Below, in pieces: positions 28,624 through 37,356 of a stretch of DNA of 64,000 bases. The position numbers were made by a program, and so were the translations under genes. Where the stretch lies: assembly GCF_001612685.1 (NCBI RefSeq), contig NZ_BDAY01000021.1, positions 62,001 through 126,000 on the forward strand, read 5' to 3'. Every line of letters starts with the position of its first letter. The stretch's first letter is position 1. The notes under the pieces were generated by a model. It did no database searches and was not told the origin of the DNA. It worked only from the letters and a program-made list of their open reading frames with translations. This DNA comes from Nocardia altamirensis NBRC 108246. GTDB lineage: Bacteria; Actinomycetota; Actinomycetes; Mycobacteriales; Mycobacteriaceae.

Positions 28624-29979
28624 ATGGCGGTCACGCTGGAACATTCAGAGCTGGTCAGTCGCGTTATCCACGACGGAGACCTAGGGTCGCGGGCCGCCGC
28701 CGAGGCGTATATCGGCGGTGTCTGCTTCAAGCAGGGCCCACCCACGCTGATCGGCGCCGAGCTCGAGTGGCTCACCGTGCAGGGTGAGTGTCCGGCGTCA
28801 GGCCCCTCGGCCGCCCCGCGTCCGCAGCTGACTGCTCTGGCGGATGCCCTCGGACCCCACGCACCACGGTCCATCGCCCCCGATTCTCCGGCGCTAGCGT
28901 TGCCAGGGGGCAGCCGGGTCACCATCGAACCCGGCGGTCAAATCGAACTATCCAGCGCACCGTTCGCTGATGCCGCGCAGCTGACTTCCTCGCTCCGCGA
29001 CGACGCCCGCTATTTGCGGGACCTTCTCGAATCTCGATCCATCCGCATGGTTTCCGCTGCCGCCGACGCGGATCGCCACCCCGAACGCCTGCTCCAGCTG
29101 CCGCGCTACCGCGCCATGGAACAGAGCTTCGGCGGCATCGGCCCCTACGGCAAGCTGATGATGTGCAACACCGCCGCGACCCAGGTCAGCGTCGATGCGG
29201 GCGCCGATCGCGCCGATGTCACCGCCCGCTGGACCGCGCTCTACGCCATGGGACCGGCCCTGCTCGCCGCCTTCGCCTGTTCGCCCGTGCTGCACAGCGC
29301 ACCGCCGGGCGCATGGGCCTCCCAGCGGATGCGGGCCTGGCTGCGGCTCGACAATGCCAGGACGCGCCCGCCGCTGCTGGATTGGCCGGATCCCATCCTC
29401 GGCTACAGCCGGTGGGCGCTCGACGTGCCGCTGCTGTGCGTCCGAAGACCCGACGACACCGAGGGGCGCCCCGCCAACGGCAACGGCGCGGGGCATGACC
29501 TCAGTTGGTCGCCGCCGCCGGGGGCGACCTTCGCGGACTGGCTGTCCGGCGCACTCGACGACGAGGTGGGCCGCAGGCCCGATCGCCATGATCTCGACTA
29601 TCACCTGACCACGCTGTTCCCGCCGGTGCGTGCGTCCGGGTACCTGGAGGTCCGCTACCTCGACGCCCAGCCCGGCGACAGCTGGACCGTGCCCATCCAT
29701 GTCCTCGACGCGCTGCTGTCCAGCCGTGCCGTGATCGCCGAGGCGACCGCGCTGGCCGCACCGCTGGCCGGGCACTGGCTCGACGCCGCGCGATACGGCC
29801 TCGCCGACTTGGACATTCGTGCCGTGGCCGTGGACCTGCTCAGCCTGGCCGCCGCCAACGCACGCGGCACGGACGCCGCACGCGAGATCGAGGCCGCCGC
29901 CGAGCGATGTCGCAACGGCCGGATTCCCACCGCGGAATCCGGTGCGCACGGGACGGGCGGTTCCGGAGTCACTTCGTGA
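28624..29979 (+). CDS. egtA: glutamate-cysteine ligase EgtA
   Basis: Makes gamma-glutamylcysteine, the thiol donor used by EgtB. A 451-aa GCS2-type ligase: GAELEWLTV, TIEPGGQIELSS and YLEVRYLDAQPG are the ATP-Mg and substrate blocks of the family. The start is the ATG at 28624 with GGAGG at ideal spacing. It is the first gene of egtABCD. A 19-bp palindrome lies 8 bp after its stop, and a 148-bp gap separates it from egtB, whereas egtB-egtC-egtD overlap. Confidence 0.95.
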   Translation: MAVTLEHSELVSRVIHDGDLGSRAAAEAYIGGVCFKQGPPTLIGAELEWLTVQGECPASGPSAAPRPQLTALADALGPHAPRSIAPDSPALALPGGSRVTIEPGGQIELSSAPFADAAQLTSSLRDDARYLRDLLESRSIRMVSAAADADRHPERLLQLPRYRAMEQSFGGIGPYGKLMMCNTAATQVSVDAGADRADVTARWTALYAMGPALLAAFACSPVLHSAPPGAWASQRMRAWLRLDNARTRPPLLDWPDPILGYSRWALDVPLLCVRRPDDTEGRPANGNGAGHDLSWSPPPGATFADWLSGALDDEVGRRPDRHDLDYHLTTLFPPVRASGYLEVRYLDAQPGDSWTVPIHVLDALLSSRAVIAEATALAAPLAGHWLDAARYGLADLDIRAVAVDLLSLAAANARGTDAAREIEAAAERCRNGRIPTAESGAHGTGGSGVTS

Positions 29980-29987
29980 AAGGCCTC

Positions 29988-30006
29988 GGTCGGCGCAGCG
30001 CCGACC
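29988..30006. other. palindromic stem-loop between egtA and egtB
   Basis: GGTCGGCGCAGCGCCGACC is a perfect odd-centred palindrome, 8 bp beyond the egtA stop. It could attenuate transcription or mark an RNA-processing site inside the operon. Nothing else is evident in the 148-bp spacer. Confidence 0.5.
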
Positions 30007-30127
30007 ACCGTCGTCGGCCCCTCGGCCGAGGACATCAGCAGCATGCTGCCGCACCGATTCGGCATGGCCTGGCATCGGACGATGCGCCGTGGCCGCAGCC
30101 GATAAGCACAACCACCGGAGACCTATC

Positions 30128-31468
30128 ATGACCATTCATTCGCCTGCCACCGACAACTCCGCGACCGAGCGCCTACGCGACCAGATCGCCGCCGTGCTCA
30201 CGCGGGCGCGGCAGCGCACCCTCACCCTCACCGACGGCATGGACGAAGCCGAACTGACCGCGCAGCATTCGCGGCTGATGAGCCCACTGGTCTGGGATCT
30301 CGCGCATATCGGCAATCAGGAAGAACTGTGGCTGGTCCGCGACGTCGGCGGCCGGGAACCGATCCGTGCCGACATCGACGAGCTGTACGACGCGTTCAAG
30401 CATGCGCGCGCGAATCGTCCGACCCTGCCGCTGCTCGACCCGACCCAGGCACGTGGCTACGTCGGCACCGTGCGCGACAAGGTCTGGGATGTGCTCGACC
30501 GCAGTGAGTTACGCGGATCGCCGCTGATCGACGGCGGCTTCGCCTTCGGCATGATCGCCCAGCACGAACAGCAACACGACGAGACCATGCTGGCCACCCA
30601 CCAGCTGCGCACCGGCGCGCCGGTGCTGACCGGGCTCGCCGTTCCGACCGTCGCCGCGCCCGTCACCGGTGAAGTCGTCATTCCCGCAGGCGAATTCACC
30701 ATGGGCACCAGCACCGACCCGTGGGCGCTCGACAACGAGCGCACCGCACACCGCGTGCGGTTGCCCGGCTTCGCGATCGACGCCGCACCGGTGACCAATG
30801 CGCAATACCTGGCCTTCCTCGATGACGGTGGCTACGACCGCCCCGAGCTGTGGTCCACCCACGGCTGGGCGCATCGGCAGGAGGCAGGCCTGGTCGCTCC
30901 GCAGTTCTGGGAGCGTGATTCCTCAGGCAACTGGTGGCGCCGAGTCTTCGGCGTGCTGACCCCGCTGCGCCCCCATCAGCCGGTGGTGCACGTCTGCTGG
31001 TTCGAAGCCGAGGCCTACGCGAACTGGGCGGGCAAGCGGCTACCCACCGAGGCCGAATGGGAGAAGGCCACCACGCACGACCCCGCCACCGGTGCGGTGC
31101 GCCGATTCCCGTGGGGTGAAACAGAACCCGACGACACCACCGCGAATCTCGGTCAGCGCCACCTGGAACCGGCCGACGTCGGCGCCTATCCGGCGGGTGC
31201 GACGCCTGCGGGTGTGCATCAGCTCATCGGCGACGTATGGGAGTGGACGGCTTCGGGTTTCGAGCCGTACCCGGGTTTCCGCGCCTTCCCCTACCGGGAG
31301 TACTCCGAGGTCTTCTTCGGCGGCGACTATCGCGTGTTGCGCGGCGGTTCCTTCGGCACCGATCCGGTCGCCTGCCGCAGCACCTTCCGCAACTGGGATC
31401 ACCCGATCCGGCGGCAGATCTTCGCCGGCTTCCGGCTCGCCAGGGATCTGGTCGAGGGGGAGGGCTGA
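30128..31468 (+). CDS. egtB: hercynine oxygenase (sulfoxide synthase) EgtB
   Basis: Non-haem iron enzyme joining gamma-glutamylcysteine to hercynine as a sulfoxide. An N-terminal DinB-like helical domain carries the three-His iron site: H60 in WDLAH and H146/H150 in QHEQQHDE. The C-terminal FGE-sulfatase domain (from about residue 195) has GEFTMGTS, LPTEAEWEKA, GDVWEWTASG and VLRGGSF. Length 446 aa fits mycobacterial EgtB. Its TGA overlaps the egtC ATG (TGATG). Confidence 0.96.
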   Translation: MTIHSPATDNSATERLRDQIAAVLTRARQRTLTLTDGMDEAELTAQHSRLMSPLVWDLAHIGNQEELWLVRDVGGREPIRADIDELYDAFKHARANRPTLPLLDPTQARGYVGTVRDKVWDVLDRSELRGSPLIDGGFAFGMIAQHEQQHDETMLATHQLRTGAPVLTGLAVPTVAAPVTGEVVIPAGEFTMGTSTDPWALDNERTAHRVRLPGFAIDAAPVTNAQYLAFLDDGGYDRPELWSTHGWAHRQEAGLVAPQFWERDSSGNWWRRVFGVLTPLRPHQPVVHVCWFEAEAYANWAGKRLPTEAEWEKATTHDPATGAVRRFPWGETEPDDTTANLGQRHLEPADVGAYPAGATPAGVHQLIGDVWEWTASGFEPYPGFRAFPYREYSEVFFGGDYRVLRGGSFGTDPVACRSTFRNWDHPIRRQIFAGFRLARDLVEGEG

Positions 31469-32286
31469 TGTGCAGGCATCTCGGGTACCTCGGCCCGGCC
31501 GTCGGCGTCGGTGACCTGCTCACGGCCGGCACACATGCGCTGCGCACCCAGGCGTGGGCGCCGAACGACATGCGCGGCGGCGGCACCATCAATGCCGACG
31601 GGTTCGGGGTGGCCTGGTGGCGGGACGGGGTAGCCAGCCGCTACCGCAATGCCGCGCCGATCTGGACCGACCCCGCGGTGGAAGAGGTGCTGCCGCAACT
31701 GCATTCGACCGCAGTGCTCGGCTCGATCCGGTCCGCCACCGTCGGCATGCCGATCGAGCGGGCCGCGTGTGCGCCGTTCACCGCCGACCGCTGGGCGTTC
31801 AGTCACAACGGGGTGGTGCCGAACTGGCGACCGGTGCTGTCCGCGGTGTCGTCAGACTTGGACACCGCCGCGACCTATTCCGGCGCGACCAGGCTGCTGG
31901 AGACCATCCGGCTGCTCGACGCGGAGGCGCCCACCGACGCCGCAACGCTCTGGGTGTTGTTGCGGCAGTTGCTGGCAGGCGTCGAGCCGGGTGGTTTCCT
32001 CGAATCGCCCGCGGCCGCCCTCGGCCTGCTGGCCTCCACCGTGCTCCGGCACGCGCCGGCGGCGCGGCTGAACCTCCTGCTCGGCGACGGCGAAACCCTC
32101 TGGGCGACAACGGTGTACCACTCGCTGTCCGCCCTGGTCACCGACACCGTTGCCGTGCTCGCCTCCGAACCCTACGACGACGATCCGCAGTGGCAGTCGA
32201 TTCCCGACCGCAGTCTGGTGACCGCCCGCCCCGGGCGGCTCACCATCGACCCCTTGACCAACGGCACGAAAGGCCCATCGCTATGA
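31468..32286 (+). CDS. egtC: gamma-glutamyl hercynylcysteine sulfoxide hydrolase EgtC
   Basis: Class II glutamine-amidotransferase-fold (Ntn) hydrolase of 272 aa that removes glutamate from the EgtB product. Cys2, directly after the initiator Met (MCRHLGYLG), becomes the N-terminal nucleophile. The ADGFGVAWW and SHNGVV blocks are family signatures. Start and stop overlap egtB and egtD respectively, showing tight translational coupling. Confidence 0.95.
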   Translation: MCRHLGYLGPAVGVGDLLTAGTHALRTQAWAPNDMRGGGTINADGFGVAWWRDGVASRYRNAAPIWTDPAVEEVLPQLHSTAVLGSIRSATVGMPIERAACAPFTADRWAFSHNGVVPNWRPVLSAVSSDLDTAATYSGATRLLETIRLLDAEAPTDAATLWVLLRQLLAGVEPGGFLESPAAALGLLASTVLRHAPAARLNLLLGDGETLWATTVYHSLSALVTDTVAVLASEPYDDDPQWQSIPDRSLVTARPGRLTIDPLTNGTKGPSL

Positions 32287-33254
32287 CCGCACCGACGCTG
32301 GAGATCCACCTATCCGACGACGACCTCACCTCGGCACTGCGCGCGGACGCCAGGCTCGGCCTCACCGCGGATCCGAAGTGGCTGCCGCCCAAGTGGTTCT
32401 ACGACGCGCGCGGCAGTGAGCTGTTCGAGCAGATCACCGAGCTCCCCGAGTACTACCCGACGCGCACCGAACGCGCACTGCTGGAGCGGGTGGTCGGCGA
32501 GATCGCCAGGGTCGCCCAGGCCGAGGTGCTCGTCGAGCTCGGTGCGGGCTCCGCGGCCAAGACGCGGCTGCTGCTCACCGCACTGACCTCCGAGGGGCCG
32601 TTGAAGACCTATGTGCCCCAGGATGTCTCGTCCTCGGCGTTGCGCGCCGCGGCCGACGAGATCGCGGCCGAGTTCCCCGGTCTCGCCGTGCACGGTGTGG
32701 TCAGCGACTTCACCGATACCCTGCACAACCTGCCCGGCGGCGGGCGCAGGATGATCGCCTTCCTCGGCGGCACCATCGGCAACCTGATTCCCGCCGAGCG
32801 TGCCGAATTCCTCGGCAGCATCTACGACGTGCTCGAACCGGGTGAGCAGCTGCTGCTCGGCGCAGGACTGGTCATCGACCCGGCGGTCCTGGTCCCCGCC
32901 TACGACGACGCGGCAGGCGTCACCGCCGAGTTCAACCGAAATGTGCTGCACGTGTTGAACTCCCGCCTCGACGCCGACTTCGCGCCGGAGAAGTTCGAGC
33001 ACATCGCGCTGTGGGACGCGGAGCACGAATGGATCGAAATGCGGTTGGCGGCCACCGAAGACATGACCGTTTCGGTGCGCGACCTGGATCTCACCGTGCA
33101 ATTCGCCCGCGGCGAGCAGCTGCGCACCGAGATCTCGGCCAAATTCCGGGTCGACGGCCTGGCCGCGGAGCTGGCCGCCGCAGGCTTCGAGACCGAGCAG
33201 GTGTGGACCGACCCCGACGACCGATTCGCTCTCGTCCTCGCGGCGCGTAGCTGA
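32283..33254 (+). CDS. egtD: L-histidine N-alpha-methyltransferase EgtD
   Basis: SAM-dependent trimethylation of histidine to hercynine, the committed step of ergothioneine synthesis. Motifs: the N-terminal GLTADPKWLPPKWFYDARGSE is split by the usual substrate loop, SAM motif I is VELGAGSAAKT, and FLGGTIGNL is diagnostic for EgtD. Length 323 aa is normal. Last gene of the operon; only 4 bp separate its stop from the end of a convergent Ser/Thr kinase gene. Confidence 0.97.
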   Translation: MTAPTLEIHLSDDDLTSALRADARLGLTADPKWLPPKWFYDARGSELFEQITELPEYYPTRTERALLERVVGEIARVAQAEVLVELGAGSAAKTRLLLTALTSEGPLKTYVPQDVSSSALRAAADEIAAEFPGLAVHGVVSDFTDTLHNLPGGGRRMIAFLGGTIGNLIPAERAEFLGSIYDVLEPGEQLLLGAGLVIDPAVLVPAYDDAAGVTAEFNRNVLHVLNSRLDADFAPEKFEHIALWDAEHEWIEMRLAATEDMTVSVRDLDLTVQFARGEQLRTEISAKFRVDGLAAELAAAGFETEQVWTDPDDRFALVLAARS

Positions 33255-33258
33255 GTAG

Positions 33259-34695
33259 CTACCTGCGTGCGGAACGACCGTGTTCTAGCCAGCGGATTGT
33301 CGAGGGCGAGAACATATTCCACAGCACGGTCAGGGACACCAGCGCCACCGGGGTGGCGATCGCCAGGATGGCCTGGTCAGCGCTGACCAGGCCTTGGGCG
33401 ACAAGGGCAACCGCACCGAACGAGACGATTCCGGAACCGAGCGCGACTGCCCACCGTCCGAGGCGCTTTCGGGCCAACAGGGCAATGGACCCGCCGATGA
33501 GTAGCACCGCGAGCGACCCTGAAATCAACCCGCCCGCGATCAACCCGACGGTGTCGTCGAAGGCCTGACCATGCCCGACTATCAGCCCGAAAACTGCAGT
33601 TACGGTAGGGATCACGGCGATCAAGCCGAGTATCAGCGAAAGGACGGCAGCGAATTTCGCGCCACGGCCCCTTGGCGGCAGCGAAGGGGCCAGTGAGACC
33701 GGGGACATCGGTTCCAGGTACATCGATTCGCCGGTGTGGCGATCTGGCTGTGGGTTGTGCAGGGTCGGGGAGACACGACGCCACGGATCGGGTGCCTGCG
33801 GCGGGCTCGGCGCTGGTGGCGAGTTGAGTACCGTCGGTGCCGATCGAGCGCCGAGCGCGGACTGGCCGTGCAGGGCTGCTGTTGCGGCTGCGGCGAATTC
33901 GCTACAGGTGGTGAACCTGTCCTGACGTTGTTTGGCCATCGCGCGGGCGATGACGTCGTCGAGTGGTGGCGGTAGGTCGGGTCGACTTTCGCTCAGGCGT
34001 GGGACGGGTTTGGTGAGATGTCCGGTGATGATCTGGCCGGGGTTGGTCGATGGGAACGGTGTTTGTCCCGCCAGCAGGGTGTACAGCGTGCAGGCGAGCG
34101 AATATTGGTCGGCGCGGTGATCGATCGGTTCGCCGGAGAGTTGTTCGGGTGAGGCGTAGGCGAGGGTGGCGGTGAAGGTTCCGGTGGCGGTGAGTTTGGT
34201 GTCGGATTCGAGTAGTCGGGCGATGCCGAAGTCGGTGAGCACGGCCCGTGGTGCGCGTCCGGAATGTGATGGGGCGAGCAGGATGTTGGCTGGTTTGATG
34301 TCGCGGTGCAGTACGCCCTGGCTGTGTGCGTAGTCGAGGGCGTCGGCGGTGTCGGCGATGATCTGCACGACGTGGGCTGGCGATGTCGAGTGGTGGTCGA
34401 GGCGCGTCGCGTCGGTGCCTGCGATGTACTGCATGGAGATCCACAGGTGGCCGTCGTGGGTGCCGCGATCGTATATTCCGACTATCCCTGGATGTTCCAG
34501 GCGGGCAACGACATTGGCCTCTCGGATGAAGCGCCGCCGCAGCTCTTCGTCCTGAGACACCGCGCGGTGCAGTAGTTTCAGCGCAACCAGTCGGGGCAGA
34601 CGCGGATGCCTGGCTCGATAGACGGTGCCCATTCCGCCCTGGCCGAGCACGTCTTCGATCAGATACTCGGCGAATGTCTGGCCCACCCCCAACAC
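33259..34695 (-). CDS. PknB-type Ser/Thr protein kinase, membrane-anchored
   Basis: A 478-aa kinase. The Gly loop is GQGGMGTVY (18-26), the ATP lysine is K40, the catalytic loop is HRDIKPAN with D132, and DFG is at 155-157; all key residues are intact. A Pro-rich linker follows, then about four membrane segments from residue 350 onward. Unlike classical PknB it has no PASTA domains. GTG at 34695 is preceded by AGGAAGG. The kinase domain is nearly identical, even at silent positions, to the next gene upstream (34783-36492). It is convergent with egtD. Confidence 0.93.
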   Translation of the reverse strand: MLGVGQTFAEYLIEDVLGQGGMGTVYRARHPRLPRLVALKLLHRAVSQDEELRRRFIREANVVARLEHPGIVGIYDRGTHDGHLWISMQYIAGTDATRLDHHSTSPAHVVQIIADTADALDYAHSQGVLHRDIKPANILLAPSHSGRAPRAVLTDFGIARLLESDTKLTATGTFTATLAYASPEQLSGEPIDHRADQYSLACTLYTLLAGQTPFPSTNPGQIITGHLTKPVPRLSESRPDLPPPLDDVIARAMAKQRQDRFTTCSEFAAAATAALHGQSALGARSAPTVLNSPPAPSPPQAPDPWRRVSPTLHNPQPDRHTGESMYLEPMSPVSLAPSLPPRGRGAKFAAVLSLILGLIAVIPTVTAVFGLIVGHGQAFDDTVGLIAGGLISGSLAVLLIGGSIALLARKRLGRWAVALGSGIVSFGAVALVAQGLVSADQAILAIATPVALVSLTVLWNMFSPSTIRWLEHGRSARR

Positions 34696-34782
34696 GAGAA
34701 CGCCTTCCTCTCGACTCCCCTATGCCCGGGGATCATAATCGTGCCCGACCGGTCCGCGCGGCACGTCTCTCCGAGCCGGTGG

Positions 34783-36492
34783 TTATCGGCGGCCGGAGCG
34801 GCGCTGGGCGAGCCAGCGGGCGGTGGCGGGTGAGACCACGATCGCGAAGGTGATCAGCGAGAGGATCAGCACCGCGGCATAGAAGGCGTAGTAATCCTGG
34901 TCGTGCAGGCCGAAATCGACGATATGCCGAGCCGTAGCTCCGAGGGCAGCCAGTGACAGGATGCCGGTGCTGGCAGCGATGGCGAGCCTGCCGACGGGTC
35001 GTCGGGCGAACAGCGCGACGGATCCGCAGAACAGCAGCAGCGCCAGGGCGGCGGCGATCACCGCGATGAAGACCAGTTCACTGGTGAGGTCGAACGATCC
35101 GTAATACCTACGCCAGGTTGCGATCTCGCGTAGCGCGGTGACGGCGCGATACGCGGCAAACAGGCTGAGGATCGCGGCGAGGAAGGCGCCGGTTCGGGCA
35201 GCGCGGCCCGAAGGTGGCCGCGTCGTGACCGGCCGCATGGGTGGGTAGGACGGGCCGCCGCGCTGTGCCGGATCCGGTTGTGCGGTAGAAACGGACGAGC
35301 CGCCGCGCCTGGTCGGATCCGGTTGTGCGCCGGACACAGACGAGCTGTCGCGCCGCGTCGGATCTGGTTGTGCGGTGGATAGGGGCGAGCCGCCGCGCTG
35401 TGCCGGATCTGGTTGTGCGGTAGGCAAAGACGAGCCGCCGCGCTGCGCCGGATCCGGTTGTGCGGTAGCTACGGGCGAACCGCCGCGCTGCGCCGGGCCG
35501 GGTTGCGCGGTGGATAGGGGCGAGCCGTCGCGCCGCGTCGGATCCGGTTGTGCGGGCGGGGCGGCCCGCCGTGCTGGAGCGGGCTGCGGTGTCGGCGAGC
35601 CCGGAGCCGGTCGAGAGTTCAATGCCGTAGGTGCGAGCCGAGCGCCGAGCGCGACGCGTTGGCCGTGCAGGGCTGACGTCGCGGCTGCGGCGAATTCACG
35701 GCAGGTGGCGAACCTGTCCTGACGCTGCTTGGCCATCGCGCGGGCGATTACATCGTCGAGCGGTGGCGGCAGATCAGGTCGGCTTTCGCTGAGCCGGGGC
35801 ACCGGCTTCGCGAGATGACCGGTGATGATCTGGCCAGGGTTGGTCGACGGGAACGGTGTTTGCCCAGCCAGCAGGGTGTACAGCGTGCAGGCGAGCGAAT
35901 ATTGGTCGGCGCGGTGATCGATCGGCTCGCCGGAGAGTTGTTCGGGTGAGGCGTAGGCGAGCGTGGCGGTGAAGGTTCCGGTGGCGGTCAGCTTCGTATC
36001 GGACTCGAGTAGTCGGGCGATGCCGAAGTCGGTGAGCACGGCCCGTGGTGCGCGACCGGAATGTGACGGGGCGAGCAGGATATTCGCCGGTTTGATGTCG
36101 CGGTGCAAAACGCCCTGGCTGTGCGCGTAATCGAGGGCGTCGGCCGTCTCGGCGATGATCTGCACGATATGCCCCGGCGGCGCCGCGCGCTGCTCGAGGC
36201 GAGCCGCGTCGGTGCCCGCGATGTACTGCATGGAGATCCACAGATGCCCGTCGTGGGTGCCGCGGTCATAGATGCCGACGACGCCCGGATGCTCCAGGCG
36301 GGCGACCACATTGGCTTCCTGCACGAAACGCCGCCGCAGTTCCTCGTCCTGGGACACCGCGCGGTGCAGCAACTTGAGCGCGACCAATCGCGGGAGGCGT
36401 GGATGCCTGGCCCGATAGACGGTGCCCATCCCACCTTGGCCGAGCACGTCTTCGATCAGATAGTCGGCGAATGTCTGGCCCACCCCCAACAC
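34783..36492 (-). CDS. PknB-type Ser/Thr protein kinase, tandem paralogue
   Basis: A 569-aa kinase with the same kinase-domain numbering as its neighbour (K40, D132, D155 intact). The linker holds seven 15-residue repeats of the form AQPDPxxRxGSxxST (see 35241-35555), and the C-terminus has about four membrane segments unrelated in detail to those of the neighbour. GTG at 36492 gives the same N-terminus (LGVGQTF) as the paralogue; an upstream ATG at 36588 would add 32 unsupported residues. A recent tandem duplication with divergent sensor halves is the likely history. Confidence 0.92.
   Translation of the reverse strand: MLGVGQTFADYLIEDVLGQGGMGTVYRARHPRLPRLVALKLLHRAVSQDEELRRRFVQEANVVARLEHPGVVGIYDRGTHDGHLWISMQYIAGTDAARLEQRAAPPGHIVQIIAETADALDYAHSQGVLHRDIKPANILLAPSHSGRAPRAVLTDFGIARLLESDTKLTATGTFTATLAYASPEQLSGEPIDHRADQYSLACTLYTLLAGQTPFPSTNPGQIITGHLAKPVPRLSESRPDLPPPLDDVIARAMAKQRQDRFATCREFAAAATSALHGQRVALGARLAPTALNSRPAPGSPTPQPAPARRAAPPAQPDPTRRDGSPLSTAQPGPAQRGGSPVATAQPDPAQRGGSSLPTAQPDPAQRGGSPLSTAQPDPTRRDSSSVSGAQPDPTRRGGSSVSTAQPDPAQRGGPSYPPMRPVTTRPPSGRAARTGAFLAAILSLFAAYRAVTALREIATWRRYYGSFDLTSELVFIAVIAAALALLLFCGSVALFARRPVGRLAIAASTGILSLAALGATARHIVDFGLHDQDYYAFYAAVLILSLITFAIVVSPATARWLAQRRSGRR
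35241..35555 (-). repeat. in-frame 45-bp minisatellite in the kinase linker
   Basis: About seven head-to-tail 45-bp units encode 15-residue repeats (AQPDP, then RRDGS or QRGGS, then a short Ser/Thr block). Copy boundaries are clean and the frame is kept. Copy number is expected to vary between strains. Confidence 0.85.
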
Positions 36493-36606
36493 GACGACGC
36501 CTTTCTCTCGAGCTCTCGGATCCAGGGGAGCATAACCGCGGCGGCTGGACGACGCCCGCCCGTGCGGTTGACCGGTGTCGAAGCCCATTCCGGGGGCTTG
36601 GGGCCG

Positions 36607-37266
36607 CTAGCGGCTGGCGCCCAGTGCCCCGGAACCGCTGACCACGGCGGCCAGCCATTCGATCAGCGGTCGCATCGTCTCCCAGGCGGCACGCACTTCC
36701 TTGGCCGTCCGCGGCGTATCGAGCCACGCCGGGGCACCGATCTCCTTGCCGCAGCGCAGGGATTTGTGCCGAAGCAGGTCGATCCGCGGATGGTCGGCCT
36801 CATAGCCCTTGGGCTTGGTCTTCAGCTTCTCCCCGTCGATGGTGTAGCCCGCCTTGGTGAGCTTGGCGAGGATGGCCTCGAGCTCAGGCCCGCGCACCTC
36901 GTCGGCGATGGTGGCGCGCAACTGCGCGATCTGCGCGGGCGAACCCTGATAGAATCCGCCGCCGATGAACAGCCCAGCCGCCCCGATCTGCACATACCAG
37001 CCGACCCCTTCCGCCGCGCGCACCACGGCCCCCTGCGCCGTCTTGTACGGCACCTTGTCCTTGGAGAACCGCACGTCACGATAGGGCCGAAAGATCTTGG
37101 CCGGACCAAACTCCGACTCCAACCCAGCGGTCAACGCAACCATCGGCCCCCGCACCGCAGACTCATAGACCTCCTTGTGCGCATTCCAAAACGCCTTCGA
37201 GTTGTCCGCTTCCAAGTCCTCATAGAAATCCAGGCCCGCGAGTGGGAACCCACTGAATCCGGTCAT
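36607..37266 (-). CDS. DUF2461 (TIGR02453) family protein
   Basis: A 219-aa protein with the family start GFPLAGLDFYEDLEADNSKAF split around FWNAHKEVYE, and the internal FRPYRDVRFSKDKVPYKT block. The family is widespread and of unknown biochemical function. It has no signal peptide or membrane segment. It lies 114 bp from the kinase start, on the same strand, probably as a separate transcript. Confidence 0.9.
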   Translation of the reverse strand: MTGFSGFPLAGLDFYEDLEADNSKAFWNAHKEVYESAVRGPMVALTAGLESEFGPAKIFRPYRDVRFSKDKVPYKTAQGAVVRAAEGVGWYVQIGAAGLFIGGGFYQGSPAQIAQLRATIADEVRGPELEAILAKLTKAGYTIDGEKLKTKPKGYEADHPRIDLLRHKSLRCGKEIGAPAWLDTPRTAKEVRAAWETMRPLIEWLAAVVSGSGALGASR

Positions 37267-37356
37267 GGTGACAACGCTACGACTCCCTCGGACCGCCGGT
37301 TGTTCCGGCCGCCGCTGATCGAGTTGCGGGCTACGTAGTGATCGAGTGTCGATAGG

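Noticed and set aside
35241..35555. Regular 45-bp repeats considered as a CRISPR array
   Set aside because: Units are head-to-tail without unique spacers and stay in frame with the kinase gene; no cas genes.
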